Assembly (NCBI GenBank): GCA_025463425.1
Contig: JAOBWQ010000020.1
Coordinates: 1 to 39,026 of the forward strand
Length of the DNA: 39,026 nt
Direction: 5' to 3'
Source of the DNA: Ilumatobacteraceae bacterium
GTDB taxonomy: Bacteria > Actinomycetota > Acidimicrobiia > Acidimicrobiales > Ilumatobacteraceae
The notes beneath the pieces are model-generated. The model made no database searches. It was not told the origin of the DNA and saw nothing but the letters and a program-made list of their open reading frames with translations. Positions 32,129 through 39,026 of this stretch are shown piece after piece (positions within the stretch are counted from its first letter, which is position 1; each line of letters starts with the position of its first letter). The translations under genes were made by a program, and so were the position numbers.

Positions 32129-33148
32129 ATGTCGTTCGATCCCCAGTCCAACGATCGTCAGTCCAATGATCCGCAGGGCGGTCCCGGGCGACCACGGTCG
32201 ACCCCGATCCCCGATGCCGACGGCGGTGGGTTCTCGATGCCGCCACCGACTGCGGCGCAGTACCTCGGCGAGCAATCGAGCCTGCCGTGGACGCCGCAAC
32301 CCGGACCGAACGTCAACGCCCCGTTCAACGCCGGCTTCGCCGGCATCGACGCCGGAACTTCGAGTCGATCCGGGCTGAAGATCCTGGTGCTCGTGATCGC
32401 GCTCGTGTCCGTCGTCGGTGCCGGCGCGATTGCATTCGTCGCCTCGCGCGCTGCGGACGACTTCGCCCAGCAGCTCCCGAACTTCCCGCAGGCCCCGACG
32501 ACCTCACCCCGCACGACCGAGAACGTGCACCCGAACGCGACGTCGGTCCTGCCGCCGGTCGTGCTCACGCCGACGACGTTCGGTCCCGCCGTCGTGCTCC
32601 AGCCATCGGCCACAGACGGCCTGGCCACGACCCTGCCGACTCCGCCGCCGACCACGTTGCCGGCCCCTCCACCGACCGACTTCCCCGACGGCGCCGCAAC
32701 GCTGTACGACGGCAGCGCACCGCGAGCGGTCGTCGAGCAGATGTCGTTCGTGCTCGTCGGCGCGCCGCTGACCCAGGTCGTGATCACGTCCGACTTCGCG
32801 GTCGCGACGGCGCAGGATCCCTCGAACCCCGGCCAGCTGATCGGGGCGCAATGGCGCGATCGCAGCGTCAGCAACGCCGACATCACCTCCAGCGGTGGCC
32901 CCCAGGACCTGAGCTTCCAGCTGTTCACCGAGGCCGACGTGAACTGGGAGGCCATCGGCGGGCTGGTCCAGCAGGCACCCGGTCTGCTCGGGCTCGCCGA
33001 CGGCCAGGTGACCCAGGTGCAGGTGCAGCGGATCGGCACCGGCAACCCGCCCCCGGTGGTGATCGACGTGTACGTCGATGGGCCGTCCGGCAAGGGTTTT
33101 GTCGAGGCGTCAGCGGCCGGTGACGTGCTTTCGGCCAACCCCGGCTGA
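32129..33148 (+). CDS. Single-pass membrane protein with Pro/Thr-rich linker, unknown function
   Basis: This 339-residue protein starts with a polar, Pro/Gly/Gln-rich cytoplasmic segment (1-80), then one transmembrane helix (about 82-106, LKILVLVIALVSVVGAGAIAF). A Pro/Thr-rich linker (about 115-190) leads to a C-terminal extracytoplasmic domain of about 145 residues (PRAVVEQMSFVLVGAPLTQVVITSDF, QVTQVQVQRIG). I do not recognise the domain. GTG 32126 is an alternative start. The gene ends 35 bp before the sigma-like membrane protein and shares its cytoplasmic-TM-exported plan, so the two may form one envelope unit. Confidence 0.8.
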   Translation: MSFDPQSNDRQSNDPQGGPGRPRSTPIPDADGGGFSMPPPTAAQYLGEQSSLPWTPQPGPNVNAPFNAGFAGIDAGTSSRSGLKILVLVIALVSVVGAGAIAFVASRAADDFAQQLPNFPQAPTTSPRTTENVHPNATSVLPPVVLTPTTFGPAVVLQPSATDGLATTLPTPPPTTLPAPPPTDFPDGAATLYDGSAPRAVVEQMSFVLVGAPLTQVVITSDFAVATAQDPSNPGQLIGAQWRDRSVSNADITSSGGPQDLSFQLFTEADVNWEAIGGLVQQAPGLLGLADGQVTQVQVQRIGTGNPPPVVIDVYVDGPSGKGFVEASAAGDVLSANPG

Positions 33149-33183
33149 ACCGGCCCGGGCGAGTGGGCCATGATGGCGGGGTG

Positions 33184-35298
33184 ATGCCGAACGGCGAGTC
33201 GGGCGAAGAGCGCGCGGCCGATGACGTGACCGCGTGGTGCGATGCCCATGCGCCAGCCGTGTTCGCATGGTTGTGCCGGCTGGTCGGTGGTCAGGAGGCG
33301 ACGAACCTGCTGCCCGAGGTCTTCGTCAAGGTCTTGCCGGTGATGCCCGTGGAGCCCGACGCGCTCCTCGCGGTTGCGTTCGGCCTCGCCACCGCATCAG
33401 CCGTGGAGTCGGCAAGCCTGGAGGATCCGGAGCCGACGGTGTCGTCCGAGCCGGCCCTGCTGGCAGCGCCGAGCGACCTGACGGTGCTCGACCGCGCCCT
33501 GCTGGATCTGCACAGCGTGCAGGGTCGCTCCGCCGAAGACATCGCGGCGATCATCGGTCGTCCCTCTTCGGAGATCGCAGGCATCGCGTCCGGCGCCGAA
33601 CAGCGAGCACGGGACGTGTTCCCCGACTCGACGTTCGCCGAGATCGGACGCTCGCGCGAGACATGGCTGGACGACCAGACCCGGGCGCGATGCCGCGAGG
33701 CGATCACGGGCATCACCGACTCCTCCGACCCGGCCGATGGCGGTCGACCCGCGGGTGCGCGGCCTGCACGCGGTGCGCGGTCCGCGCGGGGTCCGATGTC
33801 GGCTCGCGCCCGTGCCGTCGCCGTGGTGGCGGTCGTCGCGCTGCTGTCGCTCGGTCTGTACTGGCTGCACTCCGGCACCGAGCCATCCACTCGCGACAGC
33901 GCGACGCCGACCACGCCAGCATCGGGGCCCACCGAGGCGCCGGGCTTCGTGCTCGGTACGGCACCTGCCGGCTTCGTCGCCGCCGGCAGCGTGCGCATCG
34001 AGGCCGCGCCGAGCGGTGGCTCAGCCCCGGGCCAACTGCAGCTGTGGGCCACGCCGGACGCGCAGCGCACCGCCGGGCGCTGGTTCGCCGTCGTCACCGA
34101 GCGCTGCGCGCCGATCGACACCTCGATCACGGTGGCCAGCGGCGCGTCGGCGCGCGTCAGTGTCAACGGGGTGAGCGGTGTGATCACCGGGAGTGCGGAT
34201 GGCGTGCGGACCCTGCGCGCCCAGAGCGGCACGAACGAGCTGACCAGCCGCACCCTCGTCGTCGAGGCCTTCGGGTACACCAACGACCAGCTCGTCGCCG
34301 TTGCTTCGACGGTGCTGCTCGGCGACCGGGTCAAGGATCCGAGCGAGCTGGCCACGCCCAGCTGCGCGACGGACCAACCCGACGTGGTCACCGAGTTCGA
34401 CGCCTCGTTCGGTGCGGTGAAGCGGGGGATGAAGCGGCTGTTGGCGCTGCCGTGGTACGGATCGACCACGCTCGAGCCGGACACGGACGGGCGCGAGCGG
34501 CGCATCGTCGAGTACCGATCGGCTTCGTCGCAGGTACCCGTGCGCGTCACGACGAGGACGCTCGATGAGCACCACGCGACGCTGGTGCGCTTCCTCCAGC
34601 CGGCGTCTGACGACCCACAGGCACCAAGGGCGCCGGCGCGATCTGCCGAGGTGGCCGGACGAGACGCAACGGTGTCCGCCGCGATCGATGCGGCCGGGGT
34701 GGTGATCGGCAACGCGGTCGAGTTCGTCGATGGCAACCGCATGGTCGACGTCAGTGCGCCCGGGACCCTCGCCGAGATGCGGGCGATCCTGGCGACGGCA
34801 CGGCTGGCCACCGACACCGAGTGGGCCGACCTGCGCGTGACCGGAACCGGCGCGAACCCCCCGATCGATCCGAGCTCGCGTCCGCTGCCGTCGGCTCCGC
34901 CGCTCTCGGTGGCCCAGCTGGTCGATGTCGGCTCGTCGACGACGGCCAGCGGGATGACGTGGCAGCTGCTCGTCGGCACCGACCCCGACGTGCTGCAGTT
35001 CGAGCTGCCGGCGCTCGGTGCGGTCTACCAGGAACCGTTCACGCTGGGCAGCGGGCCGGCCGTGCACGCCTTCTACACGGTCGATTCGACGATCATCGTC
35101 GCCTCGCTGGTGCCGCCGGCGCCCGGCCTGTCGGTGCGCGTCACCGTGGCCGGGATCGCCGGACAACCAGCGGCGCTCCGGGCGGCCAAGGGCGATGTGC
35201 AGTTTGCGATCGTCGCGTTCGACGACGTCGGCCCGATCACCGTCGACCTCGTCAACCCCGACGGTTCGGTCGTGCTGCCGCTCTCAGCGATCGGCTGA
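33184..35298 (+). CDS. Membrane protein with degenerate ECF-sigma-like cytoplasmic domain and large exported domain
   Basis: The first 150 of 704 residues look like a decayed ECF sigma factor. Residues about 15-55 (AVFAWLCRLVGGQEATNLLPEVFVKVL) follow sigma region 2, and residues about 99-145 (LTVLDRALLDLHSVQGRSAEDIAAIIG) follow region 4. An Arg/Ala/Gly-rich stretch leads to one transmembrane helix (about 210-228, AVAVVAVVALLSLGLYWL). About 470 extracytoplasmic residues follow, rich in Thr, Ser and Val with several beta-like segments and no motif I recognise. ATG 33184 or GTG 33181 is likelier than GTG 33163. Basic DNA-contact residues seem sparse in the sigma-like part, so it may bind an anti-sigma or RNA polymerase rather than DNA. 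The stop overlaps the convergent SIS gene by 15 bp. Confidence 0.75.
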   Translation: MPNGESGEERAADDVTAWCDAHAPAVFAWLCRLVGGQEATNLLPEVFVKVLPVMPVEPDALLAVAFGLATASAVESASLEDPEPTVSSEPALLAAPSDLTVLDRALLDLHSVQGRSAEDIAAIIGRPSSEIAGIASGAEQRARDVFPDSTFAEIGRSRETWLDDQTRARCREAITGITDSSDPADGGRPAGARPARGARSARGPMSARARAVAVVAVVALLSLGLYWLHSGTEPSTRDSATPTTPASGPTEAPGFVLGTAPAGFVAAGSVRIEAAPSGGSAPGQLQLWATPDAQRTAGRWFAVVTERCAPIDTSITVASGASARVSVNGVSGVITGSADGVRTLRAQSGTNELTSRTLVVEAFGYTNDQLVAVASTVLLGDRVKDPSELATPSCATDQPDVVTEFDASFGAVKRGMKRLLALPWYGSTTLEPDTDGRERRIVEYRSASSQVPVRVTTRTLDEHHATLVRFLQPASDDPQAPRAPARSAEVAGRDATVSAAIDAAGVVIGNAVEFVDGNRMVDVSAPGTLAEMRAILATARLATDTEWADLRVTGTGANPPIDPSSRPLPSAPPLSVAQLVDVGSSTTASGMTWQLLVGTDPDVLQFELPALGAVYQEPFTLGSGPAVHAFYTVDSTIIVASLVPPAPGLSVRVTVAGIAGQPAALRAAKGDVQFAIVAFDDVGPITVDLVNPDGSVVLPLSAIG

Positions 35299-36246
35299 TC
35301 GGGCCCACAGCGTCGCGGCGACGAGCTCGGCCACGGTCGTCTCGGTCAGCAGTGCGACGACCGGGTCGTCGTCACCGGGATAGCGCACCGACCGTGCCGC
35401 TCCGGCGAGCTCGCCGCCGACCGCGACGAACGTCGACCCGCGCCGAGTCAGCCAATCGACGGCCTGGTCGTCCCACCGTGAGCCGGTGAACACGAGGGCG
35501 CGGTAGTCGAGCGTCTTGGTCAGGTACACGTCGACGTGGCTCCAGTCGCCCGTCTCGCAGCCGACGGCGGCGCGTCGCGGTCCCTCGCGGAGCATCAGCG
35601 CTGATTGCATCGCCGACGATTGCCGCTCCAGCGGTGCGAGCGTCCAGGTGCCGTCCGGCCCGGCCAGGAGATCGGTGGTCGGTTGCAACCAGTCGTCGCG
35701 TCCGTCGAGCAGCGCCTGAGTGGCCGCCGCGGCGCGACGAACGGTGCCCGCGAGCTCGGACTCGTCGCCGAGCATCTCTCGCTCGAGCGCCAGCAGTGCG
35801 ACGAGGGTGTGCACGTAGCTCCGGCATGCGACGCCGCCGAGCTCCGGTTCGGCGAGCATCTCGATCACGGCCGTCGCGTTCGACGTGATCGCCGATGCAG
35901 CGACGTTGGTGAGCGCGACGCGCCGACCGGCCGCCGATGCCGCGAACAACCGGTTGGTCTCGATCGACGTTCCACCGGCGGAGATGCCGACGACGAGGTC
36001 GTGCTCGGCACTGGGGAACGCGATCTCGGCCGATCCGCTCTCGGCGACCGCGATCACCCCTCCGGCGCGGAGCCGCCGCGCAACCACCTGCGCGGCGTAG
36101 AGCGACGAGCCCATGCCGATCATCGTGACGGTTGCCGGGCTCGGGTCGACCGGCCACGCGAACGCCCCAGCGGCGATCGAATCCGCAAGGCGATGGAGGA
36201 CCTCCGGCTTGCGCTCGAGATCTGCCAGGAACAGCTGTGCGCTCAC
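35284..36246 (-). CDS. SIS-domain sugar-phosphate isomerase/deaminase-like protein
   Basis: This 320-residue protein has two SIS modules, as in the C-terminal half of GlmS and in AgaS-type proteins. The first has TMIGMGSSLYAAQVVARRL and the phosphate loop GISAGGTSIETNRLF; the second begins near LERQSSAMQSALMLREGPR. The GlmS glutaminase domain is absent, so ammonia would not come from glutamine; a deaminating or isomerising reaction on an amino-sugar phosphate is plausible. GTG 36246 begins VSAQLFLADLERKPEVL and overlaps the kinase stop as GTGA. The longer ORF-track start runs into the kinase gene and is rejected. Confidence 0.85.
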   Translation of the reverse strand: MSAQLFLADLERKPEVLHRLADSIAAGAFAWPVDPSPATVTMIGMGSSLYAAQVVARRLRAGGVIAVAESGSAEIAFPSAEHDLVVGISAGGTSIETNRLFAASAAGRRVALTNVAASAITSNATAVIEMLAEPELGGVACRSYVHTLVALLALEREMLGDESELAGTVRRAAAATQALLDGRDDWLQPTTDLLAGPDGTWTLAPLERQSSAMQSALMLREGPRRAAVGCETGDWSHVDVYLTKTLDYRALVFTGSRWDDQAVDWLTRRGSTFVAVGGELAGAARSVRYPGDDDPVVALLTETTVAELVAATLWARSADR

Positions 36247-37292
36247 GAGTCGACCTGGGGGAACAGCGACTGCAACGCGGCGTCCGGGACGTAGAGCCAA
36301 CGCGGGAGCGACCGTGCGGCGTAGACCAGCTCGTGCAGCTCTTGGATCACCCGGAGGGCCGTGAGCAGAACGCGGTCGTCGGCGCACTCGGCGCGCACCG
36401 TCCGGTACCCGCGTTCGACGCGCTCGACGGCGTCGGCGATGAACCGATCGATGGCGGCCCCGTGCTCGGGGCGTCGTCTGGCGACGATCCGGCCGACGTG
36501 GTCGACCGACTGGATCAGTGCAGCGAGGTCGACCATCGCCGTGCGTCGACGATGGCGTTCGGCGTGGGGAACGATCGGGTTGCCGTCGAAGTCGTTGACG
36601 ACCAGCGCGGTGTCGGACTGCAGCATCTGACCGACGTGGAGATCGCCGTGGACGTGTTGCACCGGTACGTCACCGACCGACCCGGGTGCATCGATCGCAG
36701 CGCGGATCTGTGCGCCGCGGCTGGCAAGCCGTTGGCCCTCGGCTCCTGCCGTGCACGACAGCGCTTCGTCCAGCAGGGCGATGCCGCGGTCGTGTTCATC
36801 CGAGACCGACCTCGTGCCGGTCGGCTCGGCGATCACGTCGGTCGGGGTGGCGAACGCTTCGTGCATCCGGGCGGCGAGCGCGCCCACGGCCTCCGCAGAG
36901 GCGAGCGGCCGCTCGATGGACCCGCCGTCGAGGCCTGCCGTGAGCTCCTCCACGAACCAGTCCCAGCCGTCGAGCGCACCCGGCACGAACGCGGTCACCA
37001 TCGCGTGCACCGACGCCGAGGCCTCGTCGACGAACGGGCCGTAGAAGGTCGGCATCTCGGTGAAGCCGGCTGCCGCGAGGTGACGCAACATCGTCACCGT
37101 GTCCGATGGCTGGGTCACCGGTGGCCGGAGCCACTTGACGACGACGACCTCGCCGACGACCACGCTGACGTTGGTCTGGTCGACGGTGATCGGTCGCTCC
37201 GTGGCGTCAGCGGGGACGACGTCCGGTGCGACGCGACGCGCAGCGTCGACCGATCGTCCCGCGACCGGTGCTGCGCAGGGCGCTGCGCTCAT
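36243..37292 (-). CDS. APH/maltokinase-fold sugar kinase, possibly glucosamine kinase-like
   Basis: This 349-residue kinase has the N-lobe VVVVKWLRPP, catalytic loop HVHGDLHVGQML and metal-binding DFDGNP, and a C-terminal helical half with RVIQELHELVYAARSLPRWLYVPD. The HGDLHVGQ and LPRWLYVPD segments are typical of the maltokinase branch rather than antibiotic kinases. An actinobacterial glucosamine kinase branch of this fold has been described, and the following SIS gene would suit a product such as glucosamine 6-phosphate. ATG 37292 overlaps the aldehyde dehydrogenase stop (ATGA), and its own stop overlaps the SIS start (GTGA), so the three are translationally coupled. The substrate is inferred. 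Confidence 0.84.
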   Translation of the reverse strand: MSAAPCAAPVAGRSVDAARRVAPDVVPADATERPITVDQTNVSVVVGEVVVVKWLRPPVTQPSDTVTMLRHLAAAGFTEMPTFYGPFVDEASASVHAMVTAFVPGALDGWDWFVEELTAGLDGGSIERPLASAEAVGALAARMHEAFATPTDVIAEPTGTRSVSDEHDRGIALLDEALSCTAGAEGQRLASRGAQIRAAIDAPGSVGDVPVQHVHGDLHVGQMLQSDTALVVNDFDGNPIVPHAERHRRRTAMVDLAALIQSVDHVGRIVARRRPEHGAAIDRFIADAVERVERGYRTVRAECADDRVLLTALRVIQELHELVYAARSLPRWLYVPDAALQSLFPQVDS

Positions 37293-38698
37293 GCCGGGCG
37301 GAAGCCCTCGCGGGCGGTTGGTTCGGCGTGCTTGATCATCACGTGCTGGGCGACGCTGAAGTCGTCGATCGAGTCGTGGCCCATGTCCTTGCCGAACCCG
37401 GACGCACCACGGCCGCCATGGGGCATCTCGCTGGCGATCGGCAGGTGGTCGTTGATCCACGTCACGCCGACCTTCAACCGGTGCGCGACGCGTAGGGCGC
37501 GGTCGACCTGCGGCGTCCACACCGACGACGCCAGCCCGTACTGCGTGTCGTTGGCGAGCGCGACGGCTTCGTCCTCGGTGTCGAACGGCAGCACGGCCAG
37601 CACCGGCCCGAACACCTCGTCGCGAACGATCTCGCTCGACTGCTCCACACCGGTGATCAGGGTCGGCGGGTAGAACCAGCCCGGTCGGTCGGGTACCGCC
37701 CCGCCGCATGCCACCGTCGCTCCGGCCGCTCGTGCTCGCTCGACGAAGCCGTGCACCCGGTTGCGGTGCGCTGACGTGATCAGCGGGCCGATGTCGGCCC
37801 CGTCGTAGGGCCCACCGAGCGTGACGCCGCGCATCGTCTCGGCCAGCGCAGCCACCACGGTGTCGTGCGCCGATCGCTCCACGTAGACGCGAGTGGCTGC
37901 CGTGCAGTCCTGACCGCTGCTGTAGCTGGCGGCCAGCGCGGCTGCCTGTCCGACCGCCACCGGATCGGCGTCGGCGAACACGATCAACGGGGCCTTGCCG
38001 CCGAGCTCGAGGTGCAGGCGTGCGGGTTTGCCGGCGGCCAACGTCATGATCCGCCGGCCGGTGCCGCTCGATCCGGTCAGTGTGATCATGTCGGTCAGCG
38101 GGTGGGCGACGAGTGCCTCGCCGACAGCGGCGTCGCCGGTGACCACGGTCAGCACGCCCGGCGGGAAGCCGACCTGCAGGGCGAGCTCGGCGATGCGGAT
38201 CGAGCTGCGCGGCGTGGCCGGAGCCGGCTTGAGCACCACCGTGCAGCCCGCCGCCAGCGCGGCGCCGAGCTTCCAAATCGCCATGATCAGCGGGAAGTTC
38301 CACGGCGTGATGGCCACCACGACTCCGGCCGGACGGCGGATCAGCATCGACGTGTACCCGGTGCTGAAGATGCCGGCAGCGGTGCCGTCGACGCTGCGCG
38401 CCGCACCGGCGAAGAATCGCAGGTTGTCGAGCGCGAACGGCAGCTCGCCGTCGCGCATCACGGTCCACGGCTTGCCCGTCTCCTCGACCTCGAGCGCACA
38501 GATCGAATCGGCTTCGACCTCGATCGCGTCGGCCAGCCGGTGCAACAGCGAGGCCCGCTCGCCCGGCAGCGTCGTTCCCCACGCGGTGCCGGCGGCCGCT
38601 GCGGCCCGAACGATGCCGTCGATGTCCGCCAGGGGCGTGTCGGGGATCGTGGTGATCACCGCTTCCGTGGCCGGGTTGATCAGCGCACGCTCGTTCAT
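37289..38698 (-). CDS. NAD(P)-dependent aldehyde dehydrogenase, aminobutyraldehyde (PatD/YdcW)-like
   Basis: The 469-residue protein is a typical ALDH: PWNF (Asn134), Lys157 in the cofactor site, LELGGKAP with Glu231, and nucleophile Cys265 in SGQDCTAATR. The segments LRFFAGAAR, SGQDCTAA and SEMPHGGRGASGFGKDM match the gamma-aminobutyraldehyde dehydrogenase group (PatD/YdcW), which oxidises 4-aminobutanal to GABA in putrescine breakdown. It leads a three-gene operon with a sugar-type kinase and a SIS protein, an unusual setting for a putrescine enzyme, so an amino-aldehyde or sugar aldehyde is also possible. It is divergent from a glycosyltransferase 23 bp away. Confidence 0.92.
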   Translation of the reverse strand: MNERALINPATEAVITTIPDTPLADIDGIVRAAAAAGTAWGTTLPGERASLLHRLADAIEVEADSICALEVEETGKPWTVMRDGELPFALDNLRFFAGAARSVDGTAAGIFSTGYTSMLIRRPAGVVVAITPWNFPLIMAIWKLGAALAAGCTVVLKPAPATPRSSIRIAELALQVGFPPGVLTVVTGDAAVGEALVAHPLTDMITLTGSSGTGRRIMTLAAGKPARLHLELGGKAPLIVFADADPVAVGQAAALAASYSSGQDCTAATRVYVERSAHDTVVAALAETMRGVTLGGPYDGADIGPLITSAHRNRVHGFVERARAAGATVACGGAVPDRPGWFYPPTLITGVEQSSEIVRDEVFGPVLAVLPFDTEDEAVALANDTQYGLASSVWTPQVDRALRVAHRLKVGVTWINDHLPIASEMPHGGRGASGFGKDMGHDSIDDFSVAQHVMIKHAEPTAREGFRPA

Positions 38699-38721
38699 CG
38701 ACCGGACTCTAGGCTTCGGCC

Positions 38722-39026
38722 GTGGCCCAGAAGACGTTCCTGTTCATGCCCGAGAGCGCCTATGGGCCGACCAACAACTGCATCGGGATCGGCAACGTGC
38801 TGCTGCAGCGCGGCCACCGAGTGGTGTTCGCCGCCGAGGCATCGTGGTCGGGGCGGCTGGAGGCGATGGGCTTCGTCGAGGACCTCGTCGACCTCGCTCC
38901 ACCGCCCGAGCCATCGGCAGCCGGCGCTCCGGGAGACGCGCTGGGAGAACACGGCACCGAGCAATCGGCGGGACAGTTCTGGACCGACTTCATCCGCGAC
39001 ACAGCGCCGGAGTTCCGCAAGCCGAC
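38722..39026 (+). CDS. Glycosyltransferase, GT1/MGT-like N-terminus (partial)
   Basis: An open frame from GTG 38722 runs off the window after 101 codons and is not in the ORF track because it has no stop. It reads AQKTFLFMPESAYGPTNNCIG then LLQRGHRVVFAAEASW and MGFVEDLVDL. This is the acceptor-binding Rossmann start of a GT-B glycosyltransferase of the UDP-glycosyltransferase/macrolide-glycosyltransferase type, where GPTN replaces the usual GH-x-NP. Donor and acceptor cannot be judged because the nucleotide-binding half is outside the window. Confidence 0.75.
   Translation, partial: MAQKTFLFMPESAYGPTNNCIGIGNVLLQRGHRVVFAAEASWSGRLEAMGFVEDLVDLAPPPEPSAAGAPGDALGEHGTEQSAGQFWTDFIRDTAPEFRKP

Noticed and set aside
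36243-38582. 779-residue minus ORF containing the kinase
   Set aside because: Only the part from ATG 37292 is the kinase; the rest is an out-of-frame read of the aldehyde dehydrogenase.

Overview
The window is GC-rich, tightly packed bacterial DNA. It is almost certainly from a high-GC actinobacterium. The clues are GTG starts, ATGA/GTGA stop-start overlaps, several promoters whose predicted +1 falls on the start codon (leaderless), a CsoR copper sensor, WYL, CGNR and MerR regulators, and lipoproteins with Thr/Ala-rich linkers. The paired Tat-exported ferritin-like proteins and the fused acyl-CoA mutase would suit an Acidimicrobiia (Ilumatobacter-like) lineage, but that placement is inference. 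I saw no rRNA, tRNA, CRISPR array or insertion sequence. The window is chromosomal and mostly core-like, without an obvious mobile island.

Layout. 1-2966: end of a membrane protein, then a copper-efflux operon (copZ-copA-csoR) behind two CsoR-type palindromes. 3080-5063: undecaprenyl-diphosphatase, a conserved uncharacterised protein, and a compact HTH/WYL-type regulator behind a long palindrome. 5065-7652 (minus): a two-gene metal module, an MgtE-N/CBS/PRC-barrel protein and an Nramp-related carrier with altered metal-site motifs. 7821-10554: an XRE-cupin regulator, a BenE-like transporter and a VOC-DinB fusion, translationally coupled. 10559-12537: divergent tetR/MFS exporter pair with twin operators. 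12558-18582: divergent LysR/GATase pair, then an IcmF-type fused isobutyryl-CoA mutase and a short-chain dehydrogenase. 18726-20949: an envelope cluster of a cupredoxin lipoprotein and two exported ferritin-like proteins, with three phased repeats upstream and a UUCG-capped hairpin downstream. 21022-23521: an ABC-F ATPase and an M23 lipoprotein. 23528-25355: divergent merR/phosphotransferase pair. 25315-27334: divergent lysR/YeiH-family pair. 27347-29414 (minus): a two-component system. 29540-32111: a small ORF, a CGNR zinc-finger regulator, an integrase-arm/HTH protein and an aminotransferase. 32126-35298: two single-pass membrane proteins, the second with a degenerate ECF-sigma-like cytoplasmic half. 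35284-38698 (minus): an aldehyde dehydrogenase, an APH-fold kinase and a SIS-domain isomerase joined by 4-bp overlaps. 38722-end: the start of a glycosyltransferase.

The strongest leads for something not well described are the sigma-like/transmembrane/exported fusion (33184-35298), the cupredoxin-ferritin envelope cluster with its phased repeats, the integrase-arm-derived HTH gene whose start codon lies inside its own hairpin operator, and the dehydrogenase-kinase-isomerase operon, which may be an amino-sugar or amine catabolic route. All functions are assigned by reading motifs; no database search was possible.
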